Origin: UBA6398 sp963644855
GTDB taxonomy: Bacteria > Bacteroidota > Bacteroidia > Bacteroidales > Bacteroidaceae
Length of the DNA: 20,046 bases
Direction: 5' to 3'
NCBI GenBank assembly: GCA_963644855.1
Contig: CAVIQL010000037.1
Span: 1-20,046 of the forward strand
Shown piece after piece: positions 7,231 through 15,569 of this stretch; positions within the stretch are counted from its first letter, which is position 1; each line of letters starts with the position of its first letter. A program made the position numbers and the translations under genes. The notes under the pieces are model-generated. The model worked only from the letters and a program-made list of their open reading frames with translations. It had not been told where the DNA came from and did no database searches.

Positions 7231-7269
7231 GATTTCCCAAGGTAAATCTTTCATACCTTATGAGTCATA
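7231..7269. promoter_or_regulatory. palindrome cluster, candidate operator of the leu operon
   Basis: GATTTCCCAAGGTAAATC (7231-7248) is an 18-bp dyad with 7 of 9 pairs matching. TATGAGTCATA (7259-7269) is a perfect 11-bp palindrome around a central G. AAGGTA (7239-7244) and TACCTT (7254-7259) form a third inverted repeat bridging them. The cluster lies about 45-80 bp upstream of the -7 box, a usual place for an activator or repressor. No regulator can be named. Confidence 0.35.
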
Positions 7270-7313
7270 GCCAATTCTGTGGCAAATAGTACCTAAAATC
7301 CGTCTAAAAAATG

Positions 7314-7321
7314 TATCTTTG
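7314..7321 (+). promoter_or_regulatory. -7 box of the leu operon promoter
   Basis: TATCTTTG fits TAnnTTTG. The predicted start is near 7327, about 45 nt before the leuA ATG. No TTTG is found at the -33 position, which would be consistent with a promoter that needs an activator. Confidence 0.6.
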
Positions 7322-7371
7322 CATAGAATACCCTATTGGTAGAATTCTAAGTGTGTAAAAATAGAAAGCAA

Positions 7372-8880
7372 ATGAGTCAGAGACTATTTATATTCGACAC
7401 AACTCTTCGCGATGGCGAACAAGTGCCGGGGTGTCAGCTCAACACCGTAGAGAAAATCGAGGTGGCAAAGCAACTCGAGGCATTGGGAGTAGATGTTATA
7501 GAAGCCGGTTTTCCTATTTCGAGCCCGGGCGATTTCAGATCTGTAATTGAAATATCAAAGGCCGTTACATGGCCAACCATTTGTGCCCTTACGAGAGCCG
7601 TGGAAAAAGATATTGATGTGGCTGCAGATGCTTTGAAGTATGCTAAACGTAAAAGAATACATACCGGAATAGGAACTTCGGGATATCATATAAAGTATAA
7701 ATTCAACTCCACCCCCGAAAATATATTGGAACGTGCCGTTTCGGCAGTGAAATATGCCAAACGATATGTGGAAGACGTGGAGTTTTATGCCGAAGATGCC
7801 GGACGAACAGACAATGAATATCTTGCCCGTGTGGTAGAAGCGGTGATCAAAGTCGGTGCTACGGTTGTAAATATCCCCGATACCACGGGATATTGCCTGC
7901 CAGCAGAGTATGGCGCAAAGATAAAATACCTTATAGACCATGTCGATGGTATAGAAAATGCCATATTGTCTACCCATTGTCATAATGACCTTGGAATGGC
8001 AACCGCAAACACAATGGAAGGTGTGATAAACGGAGCAAGACAAGTAGAGGTTACCGTGAATGGCATCGGTGAACGTGCAGGTAATACAGCACTAGAAGAA
8101 ATTGCAATGATTTGCAAATGTCATCACAATCTTGATATCGATACCAATATCAACACGCAAAAAATCGCAGGTCTGAGCCGCACCGTTTCAAATTTGATGA
8201 ACATGCCCGTGCAGCCCAACAAAGCAATCGTTGGTCGCAATGCTTTCGCACACTCTTCGGGAATACATCAAGACGGAATACTCAAAAACGTTCAGACTTA
8301 CGAAATTATCAATCCCAACGATGTAGGATTTAACGACGATCATATTGTGCTCACCGCACGAAGCGGTCGCGCTGCATTGAAACATCGCCTGGCTCTTAAC
8401 GGAGTGGAACTCGATGGCGACAAACTTGACAAAGTTTATCAAGAATTTCTAAAACTGGCAGACAAGAAGAAAGAAGTTACCGACGATGACGTATTGTTGC
8501 TCGCTGGTGCCGATCGTGATGAAAACCATCATATTCGTCTTGACTACTTGCAGGTAACAAGCGGAATTGGTTTGCGCAGCGTGGCAAGCATAGGATTGGA
8601 TATCGCAGGAGAGAAGTTTGAAGACGCAGCAACTGGAAACGGTCCGGTAGATGCCGCAATCAAGGCTCTGAAGAAGATAATCAACCGCAAGATGACATTG
8701 AAAGAATTCACCATTCAGGCAATCAACAAAGGATCTGACGATGTGGGAAAGGTTCACATGCAGGTGGAATACGAAGGAAGCGTTTACTATGGTTTCGGCG
8801 CGAATACCGATGTGGTAGCTGCCAGTGTGGAGGCTTATGTAGATGCAATAAACAAGTTTCATAACAAGAAGGAAGAATAA
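7372..8880 (+). CDS. leuA: 2-isopropylmalate synthase
   Basis: First committed step of leucine synthesis: condenses 2-oxoisovalerate with acetyl-CoA to 2-isopropylmalate. It is 502 aa from ATG 7372, a normal length for bacterial LeuA; an in-frame GTG at 7351 would add seven residues with no family support. The TIM-barrel catalytic domain begins FDTTLRDGEQ (8-17), with metal-binding Asp14, and contains GTSGYHIKYKF, FYAEDAGRTD and THCHNDLGMATAN with metal-binding histidines. NGIGERAGNTALEE is the family signature. The C-terminal part (about 380-502) is the LeuA allosteric domain where leucine feedback occurs in relatives. First gene of leuA-leuC-leuD-cimA-leuB, 15 bp before leuC. Confidence 0.96.
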   Translation: MSQRLFIFDTTLRDGEQVPGCQLNTVEKIEVAKQLEALGVDVIEAGFPISSPGDFRSVIEISKAVTWPTICALTRAVEKDIDVAADALKYAKRKRIHTGIGTSGYHIKYKFNSTPENILERAVSAVKYAKRYVEDVEFYAEDAGRTDNEYLARVVEAVIKVGATVVNIPDTTGYCLPAEYGAKIKYLIDHVDGIENAILSTHCHNDLGMATANTMEGVINGARQVEVTVNGIGERAGNTALEEIAMICKCHHNLDIDTNINTQKIAGLSRTVSNLMNMPVQPNKAIVGRNAFAHSSGIHQDGILKNVQTYEIINPNDVGFNDDHIVLTARSGRAALKHRLALNGVELDGDKLDKVYQEFLKLADKKKEVTDDDVLLLAGADRDENHHIRLDYLQVTSGIGLRSVASIGLDIAGEKFEDAATGNGPVDAAIKALKKIINRKMTLKEFTIQAINKGSDDVGKVHMQVEYEGSVYYGFGANTDVVAASVEAYVDAINKFHNKKEE

Positions 8881-8895
8881 AAAGTAAAGACAAAT

Positions 8896-10275
8896 ATGGC
8901 AAATACGCTATTTGACAAAATTTGGGACAAACATGTCGTTCAACTCGTGGAGGACGGTCCTACACAATTATATATAGATAGGCTTTATTGCCACGAGGTA
9001 ACAAGCCCGCAAGCATTCGAGGGTTTGAGACAACGCAAGTTGAAATGTTTGCGCCCCAGCAAGATATATTGCATGCCCGATCATAATACTCCGACACATG
9101 ATCAGGACAAACCGATTGCAGATCCCGTTTCGCGTAAGCAAGTTGATACACTTGCAAGAAACGCAAAGGAGTTCGGATTGAACCATTTTGGAATGCTGAA
9201 TCCCAACAATGGAGTTATTCACGTCGTTGGTCCGGAACAGGGACTCTCTTTGCCGGGAATGACAATTGTTTGCGGAGATTCTCATACTTCTACTCATGGC
9301 GCAATGGGAGCTGTAGCATTTGGCATAGGAACTTCCGAAGTAGAAATGGTTATGGCTTCGCAGTGTATTCTCCAGCAGAAACCCAAATCAATGCGCATAA
9401 GTGTTGAAGGTGAGTTATCCAAAGGTGTTACTGCCAAAGATGTTGCCCTTTATATAATGAGTAAGTTGACGACAAGCGGTGCTACGGGATATTTCGTGGA
9501 ATATGCAGGCTCTACAATCCGAAATCTTTCTATGGAGGGACGGTTAACGCTGAGCAACCTTTCGATTGAAATGGGTGCCCGCGGTGGTTTTATCGCTCCC
9601 GACGAAACTACTTTTGAATATATAAAAGGTCGTCCCCATGCACCTCAAGGTGAAGAATGGGAAAAAGCATTGGCATATTGGCGCACACTGAAGAGCGATG
9701 ACAATGCTGTGTTTGATAAGGAAATTAAATTTGATGCTGCAGATATTCAGCCCATGATTACTTACGGAACAAATCCAGGCATGGGAATGGCTATCGATGG
9801 TGTAATTCCAGAAACAGAAGACGAATCTGCAAAGAAATCTTTGGCTTACATGAAATTCAAATCGGGAGAACAATTGCTCGGAAAAGATATCGATTATGTT
9901 TTCCTCGGTGCCTGCACGAATGGTCGTATAGAAGATTTTCGCGCTTTTGCAAGTGTAGTGCGTGGCCACAAGAAAGCAGAAAACGTTGTTGCATGGCTTG
10001 TGCCGGGTTCTTGGAATGTGCTTAAACAAATTAAGGACGAAGGTATTGATAAAGAACTCGAAGCCGCTGGATTCGAAATTCGTCAGCCTGGTTGTAGTGC
10101 TTGTCTTGCTATGAATGATGATAAAATTCCTGCTGGAAAACTTTCAGTCTCAACAAGCAATCGTAATTTTGAAGGACGTCAGGGACCAGGGGCAAGAACA
10201 TGCCTTGCAAGCCCGTTGACAGCTGCTGCAGCAGCAATTACAGGAAAAATAACAGATCCGAGAACTTTGATTTGA
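8896..10275 (+). CDS. leuC: 3-isopropylmalate dehydratase, large subunit
   Basis: Aconitase-family subunit that, with LeuD, isomerises 2-isopropylmalate to 3-isopropylmalate. The same pair converts citramalate to 3-methylmalate in the citramalate route, so it probably serves both synthases of this operon. It is 459 aa. The 4Fe-4S cluster ligands are visible as Cys340 in GACTNGR and Cys400 and Cys403 in PGCSACLAMN. Other family motifs are CGDSHTSTHGAMGAVAFGIG (near 130) and STSNRNFEGRQG near the C-terminus. All expected motifs are intact. It is followed after only 5 bp by leuD. Confidence 0.97.
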   Translation: MANTLFDKIWDKHVVQLVEDGPTQLYIDRLYCHEVTSPQAFEGLRQRKLKCLRPSKIYCMPDHNTPTHDQDKPIADPVSRKQVDTLARNAKEFGLNHFGMLNPNNGVIHVVGPEQGLSLPGMTIVCGDSHTSTHGAMGAVAFGIGTSEVEMVMASQCILQQKPKSMRISVEGELSKGVTAKDVALYIMSKLTTSGATGYFVEYAGSTIRNLSMEGRLTLSNLSIEMGARGGFIAPDETTFEYIKGRPHAPQGEEWEKALAYWRTLKSDDNAVFDKEIKFDAADIQPMITYGTNPGMGMAIDGVIPETEDESAKKSLAYMKFKSGEQLLGKDIDYVFLGACTNGRIEDFRAFASVVRGHKKAENVVAWLVPGSWNVLKQIKDEGIDKELEAAGFEIRQPGCSACLAMNDDKIPAGKLSVSTSNRNFEGRQGPGARTCLASPLTAAAAAITGKITDPRTLI

Positions 10276-10280
10276 AAAAA

Positions 10281-10889
10281 ATGAAACAGAAATTCGATAT
10301 AGTACGTTCTACATGCGTACCTCTCCCTTTGGAAAACGTTGATACCGACCAGATAATTCCTGCTCGTTTTCTAAAAGCAACAGATAAAGAAGGTTTTGGA
10401 GATAATCTTTTTAGAGATTGGCGTTATAATAGCGATGGTACAAAAAAAGATTTTGTTTTGAACGATCCTACCTATGGAGGAGAAATTCTTGTGGCCGGCA
10501 AGAATTTTGGTTGCGGTTCAAGTCGTGAACACGCAGCTTGGGCAATTGCTGGCTACGGCTTCCGTGTTGTGGTGAGCAGTTTCTTTGCTGATATTCACAA
10601 AAACAACGAGTTGAACAACTTTGTTCTTCCTGTTGTTGTCAGTCCTGCATTTTTGGAGGAACTTTTTGATAGCATTAAAAAAGATCCCAAGACAGTAGTT
10701 ACCGTAAACGTTCCCGAACAAACCATAACCAATGAAAAAACAGGCAATAGAGAACATTTTGAACTCAATGGTTACAAAAAATATTGCCTAACTCATGGAT
10801 TAGATGATATAGATTTCCTTTTGGAAACTAAGGTCAAGATTGAGGCGTGGGAGAATTCCAACGATAATTTCTATAAGGTGCAGCAATAA
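10281..10889 (+). CDS. leuD: 3-isopropylmalate dehydratase, small subunit
   Basis: Swivel-domain partner of LeuC in isopropylmalate isomerase. It is 202 aa, matching the usual 200 or so. The N-terminus has STCVPLPLENVDTDQIIPARFLK, and the substrate-loop motif GCGSSREHAAWA is present. An in-frame reading extends upstream into leuC to 10200, but ATG 10281 gives the family N-terminus, sits 5 bp after the leuC stop and is preceded by an A-rich leader. It is 12 bp upstream of cimA. Confidence 0.96.
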   Translation: MKQKFDIVRSTCVPLPLENVDTDQIIPARFLKATDKEGFGDNLFRDWRYNSDGTKKDFVLNDPTYGGEILVAGKNFGCGSSREHAAWAIAGYGFRVVVSSFFADIHKNNELNNFVLPVVVSPAFLEELFDSIKKDPKTVVTVNVPEQTITNEKTGNREHFELNGYKKYCLTHGLDDIDFLLETKVKIEAWENSNDNFYKVQQ

Positions 10890-10901
10890 TCTGCAAAAAC
10901 G

Positions 10902-12440
10902 ATGAAAGAAGTAAGTGTTGATATTCTTGACACCACGTTGCGCGATGGAGAGCAAACCAATGGCGTTTCGTTTACGCCAAATGAAAAGCTAAACGTTGCA
11001 AGAACTTTACTTCAAAAGGTTGGTGTCAATCGTATCGAAGTTGCATCGGCACGTGTTTCCGAAGGGGAACATCATGCTGTAGAACTTATTTGTCGTTGGG
11101 CAAAATCAGTCGGCATGCTCGATAGGGTAGAAGTGCTCGGTTTCGTAGACGGACATGTTTCGGTTGATTGGATTCGTGATTGTGGTTGCAATACGATTGA
11201 TTTGCTTACCAAAGGTTCGCTAAATCATTTGAATTATCAGTTGCGTAAAACTCCTGAGGAGCATTTCGCCGATATAAAAGAGACCGTAGATTATGCGCAC
11301 AGTTTAGGCATGGTTGTTAACGCCTATGTTGAGGATTGGTCAAACGGAATGAAAACATCGTTGGACTATGTGTATGCTTTGATAGAGCACCTTCATACAA
11401 TAGGAGTAAAACACATAATGTTGCCTGACACTTTGGGAATACTCAATCCGCTTGAAGTTTTGGAGTATATCCATAAGATAATGCGGCGTTTCCCAGGTGT
11501 GTGCTTTGATTTTCACGCGCACAACGATTATGATTTAGCTATTTCTAATGTTTTGGCGGCTGTTCTTGCAGGTTGTCGCAATATTCATGCCACGATCAAT
11601 GGCTTGGGCGAACGTGCGGGAAATGCTCCTCTTGCAAGTGTGCAGGCTATTTTGAAGGATCACTTCCATGCTAAAACAACGATAGACGAGAGCCAACTCA
11701 TGCCGATAAGTAGACTTGTTGAAAGTTATTCGGGAATTTCTATCCCTGCCAATTCTCCTATTGTTGGAGAGAATGTGTTTACGCAGGTAGCCGGAGTTCA
11801 TGCCGATGGCGACAATAAGCATCACTTATATTCCAATGCTTTGCTGCCTGAACGTTTTGGTAGAATCCGGGAGTTTGCGTTGGGTAAGAGTAGCGGTAAG
11901 GCTAATATTCTTAAGAATCTTGAAGCACTTGGCTTGGAGCTTACGCCTGAGCAAACTAAGCGTGTAACCAAACGTATTGTAGAGCTTGGAGACAAAAAGG
12001 AAATTGTAACGCAGGAGGATTTGCCTTATATTGTTTCAGATGTATTGAAACACGATACTCCGGAAGAAAAGGTGCGTCTTGTTAGCTATTTTGTTTCCAC
12101 GGCTTATGGATTGAAACCTTCGGCTTCTATGCGTTTGGAGGTTGACGGCAAAGAATATGAAGCACATTCTACAGGCGATGGACAGTATGACGCTTTTGCG
12201 AGTTGCATTCGCCAGATATACGTGGAGCGTTTGCATCGCACGATGCCCGAACTTGTGAATTATAACGTTTCTATTCCTCCTGGCGGTCGCACAGATGCTT
12301 TTGTGCAAACGGTAATAACGTGGAATGTGAATGGTAAGGAAATTCGCACGCGTGGATTTGATGCTGATCAAACAGAGTCGGCTATCAAGGCTACCATAAA
12401 GATGCTCAACATAATGGAAAACAACAATCAAACAAAATAA
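10902..12440 (+). CDS. cimA: (R)-citramalate synthase, Leptospira type
   Basis: Condenses pyruvate with acetyl-CoA to citramalate; LeuCD and LeuB then yield 2-oxobutyrate, the isoleucine precursor. It is 512 aa. The TIM barrel starts ILDTTLRDGEQ with Arg14 and Asp15, and includes HAHNDYD and NGLGERAGNAPL; a LeuA-like regulatory domain follows from about 390. From my memory of Leptospira interrogans CimA, its pyruvate-site residues Arg16, Asp17, Leu81, Leu104, Tyr144 and Glu146 align at offset -2 with Arg14, Asp15, Leu79, Leu102, Tyr142 and Glu144 here. The block YVEDWSNG replaces the AEDAGR of LeuA. Annotation pipelines may label it isopropylmalate or homocitrate synthase; the residues and its place beside a true leuA favour CimA. 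Isoleucine is the expected inhibitor. Confidence 0.88.
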   Translation: MKEVSVDILDTTLRDGEQTNGVSFTPNEKLNVARTLLQKVGVNRIEVASARVSEGEHHAVELICRWAKSVGMLDRVEVLGFVDGHVSVDWIRDCGCNTIDLLTKGSLNHLNYQLRKTPEEHFADIKETVDYAHSLGMVVNAYVEDWSNGMKTSLDYVYALIEHLHTIGVKHIMLPDTLGILNPLEVLEYIHKIMRRFPGVCFDFHAHNDYDLAISNVLAAVLAGCRNIHATINGLGERAGNAPLASVQAILKDHFHAKTTIDESQLMPISRLVESYSGISIPANSPIVGENVFTQVAGVHADGDNKHHLYSNALLPERFGRIREFALGKSSGKANILKNLEALGLELTPEQTKRVTKRIVELGDKKEIVTQEDLPYIVSDVLKHDTPEEKVRLVSYFVSTAYGLKPSASMRLEVDGKEYEAHSTGDGQYDAFASCIRQIYVERLHRTMPELVNYNVSIPPGGRTDAFVQTVITWNVNGKEIRTRGFDADQTESAIKATIKMLNIMENNNQTK

Positions 12441-12442
12441 AG

Positions 12443-13504
12443 ATGAAATTAAAAATAGCTGTATTGGCTGGTGATGGCATTGGACCCGAAATTTCAAAAG
12501 TAGGTGTAGATGTCATGGAGGCTGTGGCAAAACGTTTTGGACACGAACTTTCTTATTTCCCCGCCATTTGTGGTGCTGCGGCAATTGATGCTGTGGGTGA
12601 TCCTTTCCCCGAAGAAACATATAATACTTGCAAGGAGTGTGATGCTGTGTTCTTTTCAGCAGTAGGTGATCCCAAGTTTGACAATAATCCTGCGGCGAAA
12701 GTTCGTCCCGAACAAGGGTTGTTGGCAATGCGCAAGAAGCTTGGATTGTATGCAAACATTCGTCCCGTGCAGACATTTGCTTGTTTGCTCCACAAGTCGC
12801 CTTTGAAAGACGAATTGGTGCGCGGTGCTGATTTTGTGTGTATCCGTGAATTGACGGGAGGTATGTATTTTGGCGAGAAACACGAGGGTGATGATTACGC
12901 GTATGACACCGACAAATATACTCGCCCCGAGATTGAACGCATACTTAAGGTTGCATACGAATATGCTGCGCGTCGTCGCAAACATCTCACGGTTGTTGAT
13001 AAAGCCAACGTGCTTGCTTCGTCGCGTTTGTGGCGCAAGGTGGCACAGGAAATGGCTGCACAACACCCGGATATAACTACCGATTTCATGTATGTCGACA
13101 ATGCTTCGATGCGTATGATTCAAGAGCCAACATTCTTTGATGTAATGGTAACCGAAAACACTTTTGGTGATATTCTTACCGATGAAGGCTCTTGCATAAG
13201 TGGCTCGATGGGGTTGCTTCCTTCTGCTTCGGTTGGCGATGGTACTCCTGTTTTCGAACCGATACACGGCAGTTGGCCACAGGCTAAGGGTAAGAATATT
13301 GCTAATCCTTTGGCACAGGTGTTGTCGGCAGCAATGCTTTTCGAATATTTCGGTCTTGCCGAGGAGGGAAAACTTATCCGTCAGGCAGTAGATGCTTCGC
13401 TTGATGCTAATGTGCGTACTCCGGAAATCCAGGTTGAAGGCGGAGAAAAATATGGCACCAAGGAAATAGGCGAATGGCTTGTTTCGTATATCGAAAAAGC
13501 TTAA
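12443..13504 (+). CDS. leuB: 3-isopropylmalate dehydrogenase
   Basis: NAD+- and Mg2+-dependent oxidative decarboxylation of 3-isopropylmalate to 2-oxoisocaproate. In the citramalate branch it would similarly turn 3-methylmalate into 2-oxobutyrate. It is 353 aa, the normal size. Motifs: LAGDGIGPEI near the N-terminus, KKLGLYANIRP, RELTGGMYFG beginning at Arg135, VVDKANVL, and YVDNASMRMIQEP plus NTFGDILTDEGS with the metal-binding aspartates. EPIHGSWPQAKGKNIANP is the nucleotide-site region. The start is 2 bp after the cimA stop, so translation is probably coupled. Last gene of the operon; its terminator follows within 40 bp. Confidence 0.96.
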   Translation: MKLKIAVLAGDGIGPEISKVGVDVMEAVAKRFGHELSYFPAICGAAAIDAVGDPFPEETYNTCKECDAVFFSAVGDPKFDNNPAAKVRPEQGLLAMRKKLGLYANIRPVQTFACLLHKSPLKDELVRGADFVCIRELTGGMYFGEKHEGDDYAYDTDKYTRPEIERILKVAYEYAARRRKHLTVVDKANVLASSRLWRKVAQEMAAQHPDITTDFMYVDNASMRMIQEPTFFDVMVTENTFGDILTDEGSCISGSMGLLPSASVGDGTPVFEPIHGSWPQAKGKNIANPLAQVLSAAMLFEYFGLAEEGKLIRQAVDASLDANVRTPEIQVEGGEKYGTKEIGEWLVSYIEKA

Positions 13505-13543
13505 TTCAAACGATAAAGGTATAATTTAGTATTTTAGCACAAG

Positions 13544-13574
13544 AAACGGGGCGTCTTTGATGTCCCGTTTTTTT
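13544..13574 (+). terminator. intrinsic terminator of the leu operon
   Basis: AAACGGGGCGTC (13544-13555) pairs with GATGTCCCGTTT (13559-13570) as a 12-bp stem with two G-T pairs and loop TTT. A run of T continues to 13574. It lies 39 bp after the leuB stop. Confidence 0.9.
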
Positions 13575-13597
13575 GTGTGCCGACCCCCCTCAAAACG

Positions 13598-13669
13598 ATA
13601 TCCGATATTATTTAAATAATGTCTGACATCGTTTAAAAAATGTCTGACATTGTTTTTGCAATAAGCCAT
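13598..13669. repeat. phased palindromic repeat, copy B
   Basis: Three units fit ATRTC-N-GAYAT: ATATCCGATAT (13598-13608), ATGTCTGACAT (13619-13629) and ATGTCTGACAT (13640-13650), all perfect palindromes around the centre base. Centres at 13603, 13624 and 13645 are exactly 21 bp apart. Spacer 1 is TATTTAAATA, itself a palindrome; spacer 2 is CGTTTAAAAA. ATAAGCCAT follows at 13661-13669, at the same offset from the third centre as in copy A (347-434). The outer GCTTATC arm of copy A is missing here. Confidence 0.8.
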
Positions 13670-13845
13670 GTTGTTTTTGACGATAGTATAAACGGCATTT
13701 TTCTGTGCCAGATTGTGGTGAACAATGTGCGGTATTTTAATATAAACAAAGCAAAACCACAATGTGTTAATGGTAAATACGTGTTTGTGCAGCCTATGGT
13801 GGCAAAATGTTAGCGTGTGTGGTAGAATATACGGGAAAAAGTAAG

Positions 13846-13853
13846 TAATTTTA
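13846..13853 (+). promoter_or_regulatory. possible -7 box of glnS
   Basis: TAATTTTA differs from TAnnTTTG only at the last base and lies 22 bp before the glnS ATG. No -33 TTTG is seen. The call rests mainly on position. Confidence 0.35.
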
Positions 13854-13874
13854 CATCGTGAAAAAATAAAAACA

Positions 13875-15569
13875 ATGGAAGAAAACAATACAGTAGAACG
13901 CAGGAATTTGGATTTCATTGAACAGATAGTTGAAAAAGATTTAGCCGAGGGCAAAAACGGAGGACGTTTGCAAACCCGTTTTCCGCCAGAGCCTAACGGA
14001 TATCTACATATAGGACATGCCAAAGCCATTTGTGAAGATTTTGGTATCGCAGAAAAGTTTGGCGGAGTTTGTAATCTTCGTCTCGATGATACAAATCCGC
14101 AAAAAGAGAATACCGATTATGTTGAAGGTATCAAGCGCGATATCCAATGGCTCGGTTTCAAGTGGGGCAATATATACTATGCTTCCGATTATTTCCAAAA
14201 GCTTTGGGATTTTGCCGTGAGACTTATCAAAGAAGGCAAGGCTTATGTAGATGAACAAACGAGCGAGCAAATTGCATCGCAAAAAGGAACTCCCACACAG
14301 CCGGGAACAAACAGCCCTTATAGGGATCGTCCCGTAGAGGAAAGCCTCGACTTGTTTAACAAAATGAACAATGGCGAAGTTCCTGAGGGCTCAATGGTTT
14401 TGCGCGCAAAGATCGATATGGCAAACCCCAATATGCATTTCCGCGACCCGGTTATATATCGAATGATAAACAAGCCCCACCATCGCACTGGTAATAAGTG
14501 GAAAGTTTATCCCATGTATGATTTTGCCCACGGACAGAGTGATTATTTCGAAGGCGTAACCCATTCAATCTGTACTTTGGAATTTGTGCCCCATCGTCCT
14601 CTGTACGACTATTTTATCGACTTGCTTAAAGAAGGTAAGGAACTCGACGACAATCGTCCGCGACAGTATGAATTCAATCGCTTGAATCTTACCTACACTG
14701 TGATGAGCAAACGCAAACTTCTCGCATTGGTAGACGAACATCTTGTAAGCGGTTGGGACGATCCCCGAATGCCTACCGTTTGCGGACTACGCCGCCGTGG
14801 CTATTCGCCCGAGTCGATTCGCAAATTCATTCGCATGATAGGCTATACCAAATTTGATGCTCTCAACGACTACGCAATGCTCGAAGCTGCGGCACGCGAA
14901 GATCTTAATCAGCGGGCTACGCGTGTGAGTGCGGTGCTTAATCCGTTGAAACTCGTGATTACTAATTATCCCGAGGGACAAGAGGAGCAAATGACGGCAG
15001 AAAACAATCCCGAAAACCCGGAAGCAGGAAAGCATGAGATAACATTCTCGCGCGAGCTATGGATAGAACGCGAAGATTTCATGGAAGATGCACCAAAGAA
15101 GTTCTTCCGTATGACTCCCGACAAAGAAGTGCGCCTCAAAAACGCATACATCGTGAAATGTACGGGCTGCAAAAAAGATGAAAACGGAAATGTAGTGGAA
15201 GTATACTGCGAATACGATCCCGAAACCCGTAGCGGACTTCCCGGAGCAGACCGCAAAGTAAAAGGAACACTCCATTGGCTAAGCGTGAAGCATGCCGTGA
15301 AATCCGAAGTGCGCATTTACGACCATTTGTTCTCGGTTGAAGATCCCGCATCCGACGAACGTGATTTCCGAGAACTGCTTAATCCCGAATCAAAAAAGGT
15401 GCTGCAAAATTGTTATGTGGAGCAGTTTGCTGCCGAACGCGAAGTGGGAGAATATTTGCAGTTCCAGCGCATAGGATACTTCATGAAAGATCCCGACAGT
15501 ACTGCAGAACTTCCAGTTTTCAACCGTACCGTGGGACTGAAAGACAATTGGACTAAAAAGAATAAATGA
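13875..15569 (+). CDS. glnS: glutaminyl-tRNA synthetase
   Basis: Class I aminoacyl-tRNA synthetase charging tRNA-Gln with glutamine in the cytosol. It is 564 aa. The N-terminus has FPPEPNGYLHIGHAKAI, with the HIGH motif at His45-His48. The second class I signature reads VMSKR (276-280), the form usual in GlnRS rather than KMSKS. LRLDDTNPQKE and YDFAHGQSDYFEGVTHSICTLEF are typical of GlnRS rather than GluRS. The C-terminal anticodon-binding beta-barrels occupy about 340-564. A short acidic stretch near residue 375 (EEQMTAENNPENPEAGKHE) may be a surface loop. The stop overlaps the start of the following TPR gene by ATGA, pointing to a two-gene operon with coupled translation. Confidence 0.96.
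   Translation: MEENNTVERRNLDFIEQIVEKDLAEGKNGGRLQTRFPPEPNGYLHIGHAKAICEDFGIAEKFGGVCNLRLDDTNPQKENTDYVEGIKRDIQWLGFKWGNIYYASDYFQKLWDFAVRLIKEGKAYVDEQTSEQIASQKGTPTQPGTNSPYRDRPVEESLDLFNKMNNGEVPEGSMVLRAKIDMANPNMHFRDPVIYRMINKPHHRTGNKWKVYPMYDFAHGQSDYFEGVTHSICTLEFVPHRPLYDYFIDLLKEGKELDDNRPRQYEFNRLNLTYTVMSKRKLLALVDEHLVSGWDDPRMPTVCGLRRRGYSPESIRKFIRMIGYTKFDALNDYAMLEAAAREDLNQRATRVSAVLNPLKLVITNYPEGQEEQMTAENNPENPEAGKHEITFSRELWIEREDFMEDAPKKFFRMTPDKEVRLKNAYIVKCTGCKKDENGNVVEVYCEYDPETRSGLPGADRKVKGTLHWLSVKHAVKSEVRIYDHLFSVEDPASDERDFRELLNPESKKVLQNCYVEQFAAEREVGEYLQFQRIGYFMKDPDSTAELPVFNRTVGLKDNWTKKNK

Larger units (their letters stand above)
7006..7371. other. intergenic region upstream of the leu operon
   Basis: About 365 bp with no credible gene. 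It contains the terminator at 7103-7133, a cluster of palindromes at 7231-7269 and the -7 box at 7314-7321. I looked for a leucine- or isoleucine-rich leader peptide and an attenuator downstream of the predicted start. The leader is only about 45 nt and holds neither. I also see no T-box sequence. Control by a DNA-binding regulator is therefore more likely than attenuation. Confidence 0.6.
13505..13874. other. intergenic region between leuB and glnS
   Basis: About 370 bp without a credible gene. It contains the leu terminator, repeat copy B at 13598-13669 and a weak promoter-like box at 13846. TTGTGGT (13713-13719) and ACCACAA (13756-13762) form a 7-bp inverted repeat of unknown meaning. A minus-strand open frame over 13526-14029 crosses both the repeat and the glnS start and is not a gene. 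Confidence 0.6.

Noticed and set aside
7327..7371. Leader-peptide attenuator or T-box before leuA
   Set aside because: The predicted leader is about 45 nt with no run of Leu or Ile codons, no terminator hairpin and no T-box motif.
14700..14714. VMSKR in place of KMSKS in GlnRS as a lost catalytic motif
   Set aside because: This form is normal for glutaminyl-tRNA synthetases.
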